Numbered from the stretch's first letter, positions 12,600 to 24,392 are shown. The stretch is 64,000 nt of DNA from Ostrinia nubilalis (GCF_963855985.1 NC_087090.1:18412501-18476500), one strand, 5' to 3'. Notes: generated from the letters alone by a model not told the origin. Numbers and translations are program-made.

Positions 12600-12797
12600 G
12601 GCCCGGTTTCCACCGAAGCGGAGCGGAGCAGAGAAGTGTTTTGAATAACCAATCAGACTTTATTAGTTCCACATCTCTCCGCTCCGCAAGTTCCGCTCTG
12701 TGCCGCGCCGCCGCAGCTGTCAAACTCTATTGAAAAATTCATCCGCCCGACACATCTCCTCGACTCTTCTCCGTTCCGCTTTGGTGGAAACCGGGCC
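12600..12797. mobile_element. MITE with GGCCCGGTTTCCACC ends
   Basis: Terminal inverted repeats GGCCCGGTTTCCACC and GGTGGAAACCGGGCC are perfect. The inside is rich in GCGGAGCGGAG and its complement, giving a strongly folded element of 198 bp. A small frame inside it is a by-product. Confidence 0.8.
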
Positions 12798-14421
12798 AAA
12801 GCCTCGAAACCACGAGTGTTGTCTCTTCTATTGTATCAAAGCTTTAAAACTATTCAGACCTAATAAGACCCCAAAGTGGCTTCCGAACTAAGCCCCGATA
12901 ATAACGACTCTAAAAGAGTGCAGCGGACCACCTCCCCGCGCTAATCGGTGCAGTAATATTCTCTACTAATACCGCTCAACCAGACAATTTCCGACTTTAA
13001 ATCAAGGAAATAAGGAAGTAACTAAGTGCACAAAAAGGTATTTGTGCCGGGCAAGCGATTGTCAACCTTATGCCAAAGCAGTAAGCTAGGTGTTAATCCA
13101 CTGGCGGATGGCCAACGCCAATTGATGGTGCAAACTGCGCGTTTGTTTCGGGCGCCATTATGTTGTTACGCAAAACGCACTTATGGACAGTGAGCTTGCT
13201 TTACTTTATTTTAATGCACCTAATAGAATGATCGCCATTTTTTCATGCGCTGATTCTTTTTAGCTTTATTTAGCCTACGTTATTCCTATGAACTCTACCA
13301 CTTAAAAATGCTCTTTAAAAGCCAAATTAGTTATTCATCATCATTATGGCATTTCAGCCATGAAAGGACGTCCACTGCTGAATGTCGGCAATCTAAAACT
13401 GTTTATGCAATAAAAAGAGAATACAGAACCGAACATAGAACCACCTTTTTTTAAGTCGGTTAAAAAACCTCCTACTTTTTTAAGTCAGTTAAAAATGTAA
13501 GTATAATCGTAATTATTACACTTACGAGTATGACCAGTCATGCATGGGTCTTCTACATGTTTATGTTTTGTGAAAATATAAAGTGAACTACTCACAAAGG
13601 CTAAAACTCGCTCTAATATCCGTGAAAATAATGTCCAAAATCGACAGATTAGTGCCGATGAGATTGCTAATTAGTGTCCGATCTAGTTATAAATCCATCA
13701 GTAACGTGGCAGTTGAATAAATAAACTGAATCCGGTATGAAATGAGGAAAACAGTATTCAAAAACATTTTCATGTAAAATGTTACCAGATGAGACTGAAA
13801 AAGTTATCAGATCTCATGTAGAACCATGTTCCTAATTCTATAACTTTATACGTTAGTCAAAATATGTGGCATGTTACGTAACCCAGACGTCACATGGACG
13901 TAAGGTGAAAAAATATTCACTGTTCATATTTAGACTAAGGTGTGCAGTGTTAGAAGCTTCGGGTTCAAAAATATGACAAAACACTTCTAGAATAGGAAAG
14001 TAGTGCCTTTGCTCTTTCCTTAGCATATTCCCATGCCCCCAGATGTAGGAAAACAATACTTTTAATATCATTTTGATGAAATTCCTCTTGATGAGCTCTG
14101 TGAAGCACGGAAACATTTTGCTGTCGTACAATCTTAAACAAGATAGCTCCAAGCCTGCGATGTCCTAATCAAACGACCAATAATTAGATTACACGGCTCT
14201 AATTGCACGCGAGATTCCATTATCACTGTAATGACGCCACAGATTCAATTAGGCGACTATAATGCACGCATAAACAGATATTGAGGAAACGCCAACACTG
14301 ACTTGGCTTGCTAAGAGACAGTTTCAGCGGTTACCGTTTTCAGTTTCAGATAGTTGTCTGACATAATACCATAATAAAGTTTTAGTTCATTTGCTAGCTA
14401 CGTCCCTAATCTTATTCTTAA
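12798..14421. other. No gene recognised
   Basis: Holds a short RTE-end fragment at about 13352-13385 (GGACGTCCACTGCTGAA), duplicated TTTTTAAGTCGGTTAAAAA-like units at 13449-13496, and otherwise nothing recognisable. Confidence 0.45.
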
Positions 14422-14630
14422 CTAGCGGCCGCCCGCGACTTTGTACGCGTGGATCCCGTTTTACCCCCTTAGGGGTGGAGTTTCGTAAAACCCTTTCTTA
14501 GCGGATGCCTACGTCATAACATCTACCTGCATGCCAAATTTCAGCCCGATCCGTCCAGTGGTTTGGGCTGTGGGTTGATAGATCACTATGTCAGTCAGTC
14601 AGTCAGTTACCTTTGAGTTATTTCTTATTT
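14422..14630 (-). repeat. Helitron-like dispersed repeat, copy 1
   Basis: CTAGCGGCCGCCCGCGACTT start, CATGCCAAATTTCAGCCCGA core and a GTCA microsatellite. The same element runs the other way at 32404-32595. The CTAG end and hairpin-forming CCCGCGACTT..GTACGCG resemble non-autonomous Helitron ends of Lepidoptera; the class is inferred, not proven. Confidence 0.6.
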
Positions 14631-15286
14631 ATATTTAGAAGACATACTTTTGCTGGTTTTCTATATTCAATCCTAACCCAAATCCGTCCGTCAACTGTCA
14701 AATTTAAATAATATGATTTTGGTTAAAATGTCTACGATTTTCGTTGTTTTTACATTTTCATATTGTTTGTAAGACTATTTAAATAATATTAAAGTGTAAA
14801 CGCATCGAAATTTGAGGATATTTTTATCTAAAAATGAATGCAATTTGACAGCTGATGGATGAATTTGGATTAGAATTGAATTTAGAAAACCGGCCTTTAT
14901 CACCAAGTGGCAAAGCATACCCATATTTTCACTATTTGTTTTCTCTTTGTTAACACAAAAGACTTTTGAAATATGCACAGTAGACATTTGGACCAGGTTC
15001 ACGCGCATGCGGGACTCGGAACAAATCTTAAACTGGGACATGAAACTGGTTTCCGCATATTACATTTGCATGTAAACCAAGACGGAATAAAAATGCACGG
15101 ACATTAAAAATCAAAACTTATTGATAGCCTTTCAGAAGAATTTCAATTTACAGGGTGTGATAGCTAAGCATGGTAAAGTCAGCAGGTAAAGTCCATGCAA
15201 ACTTGAGATTTTAATACTAAATTGTTTTGGAACAGCATTTTTTTGTTTTGCATTTGAAACAACACCGTAGGTATTCTTCCTACTTC

Positions 15287-15822
15287 CTACTAATATTATA
15301 AATGCGAAAGTTTGTATGTAAGTATTCAATAGTCAATATTTTATTGCATCCATTGTGTGCTTAAAATTAGAATTTTTTTTTTTTTTTTTTTTTTAAAGAT
15401 TATTAGTAATTTGTTATTACACAAATTACTAATATTCCCGTTAGCCCCTCGTACTAAGCTAAATATGCTTGTGTCACGAGTGAGCTCACCACAATAGTCG
15501 AGCGGCGGCGGGGACCGAACCCGCGTTCCCCGGATCACGAGTCGGCCAGTCCGACCCCTTCACCGTTCGGCTATCGTGGCTTCAAACAATGAGAGAATGG
15601 GCCCTGTAGCCCTGTAGGGCACGTCAACTATGAGAGAGGAGGACCACCCTCCACCATATAACTAAATGTATATTTGTTACTCTTTCATGCAAAAATTACT
15701 GAACTGATTTTGATGAAACTTTACAGCAATATTGTTTAAACATCAGAATAACATATAACGGCATATAACGATCTGTGACAAGCTCAATTTCACCCAGGCA
15801 CAGCCGTGGGCAAAACCTAGTA
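15287..15822 (+). repeat. Helitron-like repeat interrupted by a SINE
   Basis: Left part CTAATATTATAAATGCGAAAG (15290 onward), right part TTTGTTACTCTTTCATGCAA to GGGCAAAACCTAGT. The two halves are continuous in related repeats but here are separated by about 340 bp that include the SINE at 15373-15582. Confidence 0.6.
15373..15582 (-). repeat. tRNA-derived SINE, third family
   Basis: Minus strand: A box TAGCCGAACGGTG (15561-15573), B box GGTTCGGTCC (15512-15521), a body with GTGGTGAGCTCACTCGTGAC and TATTTAGCTTAGTACGAGGG, and an A run at 15373-15394. The tRNA-like head starts near 15582. Confidence 0.85.
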
Positions 15823-15835
15823 TTATTACTTACAA

Positions 15836-16045
15836 GTAGAATAGAATAGAATAGAAAACTTTTTATTTGCAAGAAAGGTATACAAGCAGGTAAGACATAG
15901 ATTAAAACAGAGAGAAATAAACAAGTGGACAATTAACTGCTTGTGCCCCTCTGACAAAAAGGCACCCGCTCAGCGTACATCAAGACCGCCAGGGCTTGTC
16001 TTGAAACTGATTTTCAGCGGGGGCCCTCTGTTGTAGTCTTAAGTA
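15836..16045 (-). repeat. Retroelement 3' end with (CTATT)n tail
   Basis: Read on the minus strand it ends GCAAATAAAAAGTTTTCTAT followed by CTATT repeats. The upstream part holds GGGGGCCCTGCTG-like sequence and AAAGTCA-poor filler without a frame. Its layout is that of a LINE 3' UTR; the family was not identified. Confidence 0.5.
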
Positions 16046-16166
16046 AATAAGATAAACGACATAGGTACAATACAATACACACAACACTGAAATAATGTTT
16101 CTGATACTACTCGTCCGAGTTCGTGAATCGTCGAACTAGCTCGGAAATTTCGCCGCTCTCCTCACC

Positions 16167-16239
16167 GGGGGCGTAGCTCAGATGGTAGAGCGCTCGCTTA
16201 GCATGCGAGAGGTACCGGGATCGATACCCGGCGCCTCCA
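16167..16239 (+). tRNA. tRNA-Ala (AGC)
   Basis: A complete 73-nt cloverleaf. Acceptor GGGGGCG pairs with CGCCTCC (one G-U) with discriminator A. The D arm is GCTC/GAGC, the anticodon arm CTCGC-TTAGCAT-GCGAG with AGC at 16200-16202, and the T arm CCGGG/CCCGG. A box TAGCTCAGATGG and B box GGATCGATACC are intact, no intron is present, and a T run (TTTTTG, from 16261) lies about 20 bp downstream as Pol III terminator. Unlike the tRNA-headed SINEs in this window it has a sealed acceptor stem and no A-rich tail, so it is probably a working gene. Confidence 0.93.
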
Positions 16240-16261
16240 ATGTAGTGCCCAAACTAAATGT

Positions 16262-18042
16262 TTTTGTATTTAGTAAATTTACATTTTAGATTATTTTTAT
16301 TTTTATTTATTTATTTTTTCTATAAGGTTTCTTTTTTGTTCTTTTATGTATGTATTATCTTGCATTGTGCCTGTATCTTGTATTGTGTATTGCGCCAAAT
16401 AAATAATATTATATTCGATTATCTAAAGAAAAAACAAAAATAATGATCAAACATGAAACTAACATGAAAATCGTTATACAAAATTATCATCATCATTATT
16501 AATAGTACAATCCATTTTTAATAATCTATGTAATTTGAAGATACTTTATCCCTACTAATCTATACAGGGTGTTTGAAACAGGGACAATCGCTATAAAATA
16601 TGTGTAACAAATTTTGAAAAAGCTGGATAAGTTAAATTTATCCCATTTTCGTCATAACTATTTACCCAAGATCTTTCTGACTGGAGTCCAAATCTAGGGC
16701 AGTAAGTATTTGATATGTAACACTGTGTAACACTACGTATACAACCACGGCACATAGTCGGGCTAGGCCAGGGTGTGTGATGAGAACCGGGCGGACACCG
16801 CACGGGGGCACGGAACAATGTCACCATTGTCTCTGAGACTGCTGGTACAAACCATGACGTCACAGCGGAACATTAGAGACAGCTTATTTGGAAATAGTAC
16901 ATAACTCCAGAAACTGGCTTTATTCGTTTCCTGATTTTCCCGCAAAAAATCAATCCGTTCGAATTTTGCGACTGTTTAGTTTTGCCGGATCCGGCATTAC
17001 TGGATCCCAGAAAACAGAATTGCTGTGATTTGGATCATGGAACGAATCCAAAACTTTCTGCCTAGCTCACACCAGTACAGCAGTGTGACAGTTTTTTGGG
17101 CAGTTATTTTCAGAACCAAATATTGTAAAAATATACTGAACTTACAGAATTTTTCTTTGATATTTTATTGCCTTCGACAATATTTTCATTCTTTAGCTTG
17201 CCTTTGCCTACCAATACCTTACGTGGCATACTGGGGACTAACAGTTTTAAATAAAACGTCAATCAGCATTATTTGTGACTTTGTCTGCCCGCTGCGTCGC
17301 ATCACCCGCGCTGCGTTGCACCGACACCGTCACAAAAACACGAAAAATGGCATTCACCTGCGTCGGGGCGTCATTGTGCTCGAATCGTTTAATGTACGAT
17401 CAACACTCTTTGTTCGAAGAGCGCTCAAATTTCCGCGAGGGTAGTCTGAGAAATGTATCGCTGTCTTCATGCTGCGAGTAAATACATGCCGGCTACATCC
17501 ATCTTGGAAAGTCGTTAGGTTAAACGCACACTACTTGAGAACAATGGGAGGGAAAGATCATTACTCATTAGTGTAAGACTCTCCCGATGCAATCATGTAC
17601 GCAAGCAGTAAAAGCTATAGTTAAAAAATACATAGATATAGTTTTCGATTCAAAATATCATAGGAACTGTTTTGTTTCACTGCCACTGTTTTATAAAGTG
17701 TTTTCAAGTGTTAAAATTGGATTTTAGCTCATAAACATACGTACGTAATAATCGCGACGAGGTACATTTTTGTGATTCTTCCTTATTTTCTTCATGGTCA
17801 TATTTTGTAGGAAATATTAAAATCCTGTGATATGGTGCGTATACCATAAGAGGCGTAACGTATTGTATTCTGAAGAAAGCCATGAAAAATTAATATGTGC
17901 ATTGTGCGCGCTTTCCGCTTTTCCTCATACAAACTGATTGACACTCCGGCACTGCTCTATTACAATACGTAAGACGACTAGGTATGTAGGTAAACACGCT
18001 TTCGCTTTGGAAATTGTAATAGAAGAGGACGTATGATCTTAA
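16262..18042. other. No gene recognised
   Basis: The longest frame (17025-17444, 139 codons) has no recognisable domain and no splice context. 16565-16990 starts with ACAGGGTGTTTGAAACAGGG and looks repeat-like, but I cannot place it. Confidence 0.4.
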
Positions 18043-18188
18043 CACCCGTATTCACAAACATTACTATGAGGTCTCACAGTGCACGTGGACGCACAGGGTG
18101 ACACACGAACCAATCACAGAGCTCTATTTAACGCTGTACGTTCGATTTGCTGCTTCACTTAAGCAAGCATCGTTTGTAAATACGGGCG
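18043..18188. mobile_element. MITE with CCCGTATT termini, copy 2
   Basis: Ends CCCGTATTCACAAAC and GTTTGTAAATACGGG; inside GGTGACACACGAACCAATCA and GATTTGCTGCTTCACTTAAG. Close relative of the element at 40080-40220. Confidence 0.8.
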
Positions 18189-18547
18189 TAAGTCAAAGGA
18201 GTAGCTTAGAAGTCGAATATAGTTATTATTATAGAATGTCATATTGTATAGTCGCGTGTCCGCAGCCTAACTTGCCCTTTACCATCAATCTTCGAAAACC
18301 GTTAGAAAAAACGTCTGTAATGCAACGGGATATGGGATACGTGCTCAGCCTGCGGCATTCTTATGATGATTCTGCAACTCCTGCCTGTAAATAATGCTGG
18401 CGACGTACCCACTCGAGCAATATTGGTGATTTTACGTATTCTTTACAATATTGACAGGGACATAATTATGCTTTTCTTCCGAATATATTAAATATCGTGC
18501 ACAAATGACATACAATACTCGATTGGAACGCGAGTTGAATGCAGTAG

Positions 18548-18720
18548 CTGACAATAGTGACTGAGTTTCTTGCGCTGTTTCTTCCCAGCACTGGCCCATT
18601 TATTCGAAGCAGTGGTAGAGTTAATACTGGGACGTTAAAAGTGCTTTTTAAAAGCCTCTTTACAAAAATAATGAGTTTTTTTATAAGTTTTAATCAATCA
18701 TGAATATTATTATTTCAAAT
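18548..18720 (+). repeat. Non-LTR retrotransposon 3' end, relative of 178-376
   Basis: GTGACTGAGTTTCTTGCGCT, CTTCCCAGCACTGGCC and GAAGCAGTGGTAGAGTTAAT are shared in order with the copy at the left edge. No coding part remains. Confidence 0.6.
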
Positions 18721-20706
18721 CAAATCACACTTGAATTTATTCTTGATACTTCTGCATCGTCCCAAAATATGAAGGGTTATCTCTAGCGATCTTCCACTAA
18801 ATTGCTAAAAAACTGGTGGTGGTTAAGACGACATTGCGACCCATGTCATTGCTACATAATATAAACCATCGAGAAATGAATGAATTAACTGAAAACGAAT
18901 AAATTTATTTAAACCCGTGACTACAATCTGTATTCTTATTGGTTCTTGTAATATTTGAAAGCAAATCTATACAATGCTCTTTGTAAAATGGGTTTTCTTT
19001 AACTTTAATTCTAAGTACGGCCTTTGTTTCGAGCAGCTAGATATCGGATTCAAACAAATATCGGATGACGAAGCCATATAATGCCAATACTTATTGTTCT
19101 ATTATTCTTTATTTCTGAGAAATTTGAACACGAGACATCTCAAAATATAATTTTCTTTTTATTTATTATTCAATAGAAAGTATTTACCTTTTTTTTTTTT
19201 AATTTTGACAGCGCAACCGTTACAAAATCACTAACCAATATAATTTGAAATCGTGGATTCGGTTTACCAGAATAAATCAAACCCTGAAGTTCCCAGATCT
19301 TCCTTTTCTTGAAAAAATTTGTATTAAGTGAATTATTTTTTTAATTGCATATTGAGTCAGATACCTACTTATTTTTTAAATTTTCAGAGTAAGTACATTT
19401 AGAAGTAAATCATTCTTAATTATAATCTATTTAAATTTTAATTTAAAAGTTTAAAACAAAGACTATCATTCCCAATTCAATTTAAAATATCAAAAACGCT
19501 GTCTACCCTATGGCCAATCCGATAGCCGCGCCTGATCGAGATTGTTTCATTACGAGCTGCGATTAATCGCCAAAGCCGATTCGACCCACATCAACCGAGT
19601 GCGAGAAAAAATACCCGACCGAGTCGTGAAGTTTGTTATAAGTACCGAAAATTACGCGTTTGACTCTGGCACATGACAAGTAGAACAGTCTATCCAGTAA
19701 ACTACGTGCCTCTGACTTTGGGCTGGAGACTTTTGACTCACAAATACCTCAATGGTTAATCAAATCGAGTTAAGATTGGGTCAAAGTCTCAATGTAAAAA
19801 ACATAACCTTCCATCTGGCGCAGTCAGATATTTATAAAGTTAGCTCAGTTTTGTAGAGTCTTAAGACGATAATGTAGTATGCATTTCATTTTAGGTATAC
19901 GAGTAGGTAGTATTCATTTTTAGCTGTGATATTTACGCTGTTGTTATTTATTACACACTGTGTGAATGTTACAAGCATTTACTAACCACGACTCAAATAT
20001 ATTAGGTACTATGTCTGTCTAACGGACGAGGGAAGCTTTGAAATTCCAGTCTCCAGCTCTCTTAGCAGAAATAAACGTAATTTTACTGACCTGTCCCAGC
20101 TGTGCCCACTCCCGGCCCGACAGGTCACGTCTCCGGCGCTATGGGCACATCTATTACTATAGGAAATCACCTTCGTGACTCTTAACTCCCGAACATAAGG
20201 CCGCTATTCCGTCAAAAGGCATAAAGTGGCCGTTTTTAAGAGATTCCTCTCGCGTACCACGCCAGTCTAAACTTATTAACTTTACATGTACGAATGGAGC
20301 TGGAAAATCGATCGGAATGGAAGTAGGTGTTCCTTTGTCGTGTTAATTATGAGAACAATGAGCAGCGCAATTTGAAGGTACCGACGCTGATACAAAGCGA
20401 AACATCCGATACAACTCGAAATGTACAATTTAAGTTAATTTACGATTTACTTTGAGTTATTTTATAACAAACATATAAAGGAAAAGTCAGTCGATCGTAG
20501 TGACTGTCTTTATATTAGACATAGCCCTCACTATCATCTGCGTAGTCTGGAATGAGAATAATCGCTCGATCGTCAGTAAAATCTATCGTTGTCTCAAACT
20601 TTATTCTCATAGGCCTCACTGAGCTCAATCATTGCCGATTAGTGTCTATTTATAGACGTTATGGACATTCAGCTAATCTAGTCCATCCTTTCAACCTAGT
20701 GCCTAC
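18721..20706. other. No gene recognised
   Basis: AT-rich. At 20090-20135 an imperfect inverted repeat (TGACCTGTC and GACAGGTCA) brackets about 25 bp. Nothing else stands out. Confidence 0.4.
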
Positions 20707-20770
20707 CGTCCACTGCTGGAAAAAGGATCCCCTGAGCACTTCCACAACGACCGATCCTACGCTGCCCACG
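20707..20770 (-). repeat. RTE LINE 3'-end fragment
   Basis: Diverged copy of the GTCCACTGCTGGACAAAGGC sequence, reading CTGCTGGAAAAAGGATCCCC here. It ends exactly where the fold-back element begins. Confidence 0.6.
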
Positions 20771-21562
20771 GGTGTCATACTTGCTATCGAACGTCGAAGT
20801 ATCTATTGTCTAGATATTGACAACTATGCATCAACGGGTCGCTACATCTACGGTACTCTATATTAATTAGTACGTTACAATGAATGTTTTGTTATCGAAC
20901 GTCGATGTATTTATTGTCTAGATATCGACAACTATGCATCAACGGGTCGCTACATCTACAGTACTCCATAATAATTAGTAGGTACGTTACAATGAATGTT
21001 GCTGTATCTATTTGTATTCCCGCTTTATTTATATTTTATAAAAACCATGAGTGATTTAAAATTGTATAAAACTCACAACAATAAAGATTGTTTGCTAATT
21101 GACGGATACAGGATGCTGAAGTGCCAAGTAAATGATAAGGGAACGTTTTATTGGTATTGTGCAAATAAATATTGTGATGAACATTGCCGCAGTATCACGG
21201 CAACATCTCTAATTAATGGAGAACATGTTTTGAAAAACCCTATGACTGCTCACAATCATGCACCGGAGCCTGGTACGTACCTATATTATTAACTTTATTC
21301 TTTTAGTACAAAATTTGGTAGGAAAATATTACTTACCCACCCTGAGAAGTTCGTTATTTACCCACCGCGACTTTTGATGTCATGACACTGATTAAACAAC
21401 CGATTGATTTCATGACTTTTAATATGGAGTACCGTAGATGTAGCGACCCGTTGATTTCATGACTTTTAAATATGGAGTACCGTAGATGTAGCGACCCGTT
21501 GATGCATAGTTGTCGATATCTAGACAATAGATACTTCAACGTTCGATAGCAAGTATGACACC
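20771..21562. mobile_element. Fold-back element carrying a FLYWCH exon
   Basis: Outer ends GGTGTCATAC and GTATGACACC. Long inverted arms share TATCGAACGT, TATTGTCTAGATAT, GATGCATAG-type and CGGGTCGCTACATCTACGGT blocks. The left arm holds two tandem units with 108-bp period; the right arm instead repeats a roughly 50-bp unit with GATTTCATGACTTTTAA. Between the arms lies the FLYWCH reading frame. No clear target duplication. Arm architecture resembles fold-back or Mutator-like elements; class assignment is inference. Confidence 0.75.
21047..21272 (+). CDS. FLYWCH-type zinc-finger exon in the fold-back element
   Basis: ATG at 21047 in good context (AAAACCATGA) opens a frame with DCLLIDGYRMLKCQVN, then GTFYWYCANKYCDEHCRS and a closing HNH. 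The order L-x-x-x-G-Y, Y-W-x-C, C-x(3)-C and final H-x-H fits the FLYWCH zinc finger, a DNA- or protein-binding module frequent in insect proteins and in some MULE transposases. A splice donor (GAGCCTG/GTACGT) follows the H-x-H by about five codons; unspliced, the frame stops at 21290-21292. I see no downstream exon, so this is either a captured exon or the remnant of a transposon-encoded protein. Confidence 0.7.
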
Positions 21563-21926
21563 ACATCTAGGTACCAGACCAGACCGACTGTCCAACGAGT
21601 GATAGTGGATTGTTAATCTATCTACTATTACAAAGCTACATTATATCTATTAGACTAAGAGCTAGTGAACGCCAGACCTACGTCATTTTATAAAAGCTGA
21701 AAGTTTGTCAGCGTATGCTCCCAATATAGGATAGAATGTTGGTGAATCATGAAGTTTGGGTCATCGTGGCTTTGGCAGCTATCCTAAAAAAAACTGTCTG
21801 GCAAGGAGTTTGAACTGTCAAAACTGTCTGGCTGATGAGGAAACTACTTCTAATTATTGTCCTAATATTTTATATAATAATCAGCTTTTATAGTATAACG
21901 TAGGTCTTAGTCTATATTATAAGTAA
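21563..21926. other. No gene recognised
   Basis: Includes a short direct repeat of AACTGTCTGGC (about 21795-21835); otherwise nothing recognisable. Confidence 0.4.
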
Positions 21927-22106
21927 GTGGGAGTCTTGTGGGAGTGTGATCTTTGGAAACATGAACGTGATATAATGCTTAATTCAATACAACATACATC
22001 TGTTTCCGCAATTTATTACACCGATCTTGTCGCGACAAGGAAAAATTTCCATGCTTTTAAGCGATTTTGTGAAAAATATTATTGGCAGGTAGTTGCTAAT
22101 TGCTCA
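21927..22106 (+). pseudogene. Possible LINE ORF2 C-terminal fragment
   Basis: Frame reading LWECDLWKHERDIM, then SAIYYTDLVATRKNFHAFKR and FCEKYYWQ. The W-E-C..W start and Y-x-D-L-V...N-F-x-x-F-x-x-F end resemble the C-terminal tail of R1/I-type LINE proteins as I know them, but only about 60 residues are present. A family search would be needed. Confidence 0.4.
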
Positions 22107-22124
22107 TAAGATAGGCCCCCTTAA

Positions 22125-23078
22125 CCCTCCGTGTACCAGGTGACTAAAAGTTACGTCCCGTACCAGGTGGGGTGTGACATACCCCAATATACAAAGTGAT
22201 AAAATTTTCATTGAACATTTTTTTAGGTGGAGTTTAATATTTAATATTGATAATTTACGTATGCTAATTAGGTTTAAGAAAAGCTCTAAGCTGAAAATAT
22301 GTATTATAACATTTTTATCATAAAAAAACAAAAATACACAATTTCCGTAGTTCTTGTAATTTAGGAATCAGTTTCTTATGTATAATTTTTAATTAGTACC
22401 TTTAATTATGACAAGCGTTTTTATTTAACAATGTACAAGATATTTACTTATAATTTAAAAGTGAATTAAAAATTGGAGGGTATAAATTTATTTTGATCAT
22501 CGGTTTTCAATTTACCACAATTCTGATGAAAGAAAATGAGTATGATCAATGCATAAAATGGGAGCATAACAAATTTATTTATTTATAAAATATGTTATTC
22601 CATTTCAGTGGCCCATAAATTGTATCACCAAGTATAAATTGTAGCCCATAAGTGTATGTTCACATACATCTTCGGATCTCAGTACTAAACTTCCAGATTC
22701 GCACTAAAAGTCATCTCAATTCACTAAAAGTGCTTGAAAATTTCAGATTCCGTGAAAATCACGAAAAATATTATTTGTGTTGAATTTTATTCAATTAACA
22801 AAGCTAAAAATATATAAATTACACCAAAACTGTTAGATTTTTTTTTAACTTTTTTAACAACGTCCCGTACCAGGTGGGGTGTGTGATACCCACAAGCACT
22901 TTAAAGGCATGTAACTCAGTTGGTAGTCACCGCTGGACTGATTTTGCAACGCTGATTGAAGCAGCAGCGCCATAATTCCAGCTACTGAGAATTTCAAATT
23001 CAGCACTTGCAAATTTTTAAAATTATGGCGATTTTTAAAGTACTGGGGTGTGTCACACCCCACCTCGTACAGCGAGGG
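22125..23078. mobile_element. piggyBac-type non-autonomous element, TTAA-flanked
   Basis: 954 bp between TTAA sites at 22121-22124 and 23079-23082. Termini CCCTCCGTGTAC and GTACAGCGAGGG are inverted repeats with one or two mismatches; CCCT next to TTAA is the piggyBac hallmark. Subterminal CGTCCCGTACCAGGTGGGGT occurs near both ends (about 22153 and 22860) in the same orientation, and GGGGTGTGTCACACCCC is itself palindromic. No transposase frame. Confidence 0.75.
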
Positions 23079-23163
23079 TTAATTTAATTTATTGTCCGTA
23101 GTGCATAATCTTTTCTTAAAGGTTTTAAACCTTTGTTTGTCACCTGTCATCCGCTTTGCAATG

Positions 23164-23357
23164 GAGGGAAGTCGAACCTTAATTTCGAACTCCTCCTATG
23201 TTCTTCTGATTAATTTCGTTGCGGGTCCAATGACAGTTTAACTTTCCCCGGGACAAACTTGACCTTCATTGGTTGGGTTTTTGTGGCGGTCAAGCTGTAG
23301 ATCCTGGCTACACAGGAGTTGCAGTGGTGGGAACGAGAGGTGGGAATAGTCCCGTAT
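23164..23357 (+). repeat. Young dispersed repeat, copy 1
   Basis: 194 bp from GAGGGAAGTCGAACC to GTCCCGTAT, differing from 61714-61908 by one substitution and one single-base insertion. Diverged relatives at 12415-12545 and (reverse) 56343-56415. Class unknown. Confidence 0.75.
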
Positions 23358-24269
23358 ATTATAAGTAACTGGGAACTGTCCAGTGGCCAGCAGGTGTACT
23401 ACAAATTGAGCTTTTAAGCAACGCTCCGAGTCCCGCCGTCCCGGGCAAGCGCCTTCAATATTGAACCCCGTCCCGAGATAAACGATTTAGAGACATGGCT
23501 AGTACCTACTTAAAACCACTTTCCAGTCAGAAGACGAATTTATTCACGTTCAATGGGTAGTTTTTGTATACCATTTTTTTGTAGACTTGAATGGTTAATA
23601 ACAATTGATTTTACAGTCAAAGGTAGCACACCTAGTACTAAACCAAAATTACAAATAGGTACCAAGTTTTTATTACGCTACGGGCTTGTTTAAAAAATAA
23701 AGATGTGCCGCAGGCAAAAGTTCTTGAAATAGCAGTTTGGTAATACATTTTAGCTAATAAAGCTAATGTATTTAACTAAAAAAATAGTCTATTATCAAGT
23801 AAATCCATGCTTTAGAAAGGACGAAAACCATTTAATTATGTACTTACTAACATCCGTTTTTTGTATTTTTTGCATACCCGGTTACCCTTCAAAATATATG
23901 TAAATTGAATAAATAATTTCCGTCACGATTTCCATCCGAGATGGCAATTTTGTAGCAAGAACTTATGTAAGGCATGGGCCTGAACCTCAGGCCCTGAAGT
24001 CCCCGGTGCTCAAACGGCGCGCACAAGAGGCTCTCTCAATAGTGCCGCCAAAGCCGCTAAGTCGCGCTGCGAACTTCGCGCGTGTCTTAACTCGCAGTGT
24101 GCGCTGTGTGCTCTTATACTTTCTGCGCAACTTTAATCTTACAAAGGCGCCTTTTTAAGATTCTTTGTAAACACGTTTTATAAACTATGTTGGGAAGTAG
24201 GTCCCATAAATTTACTTCATGTACCTACAAGATTTGCTTACTTTGAAAAACGCTGTTAAACATAAACTA
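23358..24269. other. No gene recognised
   Basis: A GC-rich patch with AAACGGCGCGCACAAGAGGC lies at about 23980-24110; no frame or family recognised. Confidence 0.4.
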
Positions 24270-24392
24270 GGCTGAGTTGCACTATCATACTTTAACAAAC
24301 GTCAAAAATCGGTCAAACTCCATATTTCTTTAAAGTTACCTACTCCCGTTTTTTTAAAATCACGATTAAAATAAGGTGGTGGTAACTCTGCC
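24270..24392. mobile_element. MITE, GGCTGRGTTGCACC family, diverged copy
   Basis: Left end GGCTGAGTTGCAC, right end GGTGGTGGTAACTCTGCC; flanks CTA and TTA. More diverged than the copies at 5850 and 53248. Confidence 0.65.

Noticed and set aside
12700..12891. Plus-strand frame starting MPRRRSCQTLL
   Set aside because: Its first half is inside a MITE with perfect inverted ends.
17025..17444. 139-codon plus-strand frame, one of the longest outside the LINE
   Set aside because: No domain, no codon-use or splice support; hydrophobic low-complexity start typical of AT-rich chance frames.
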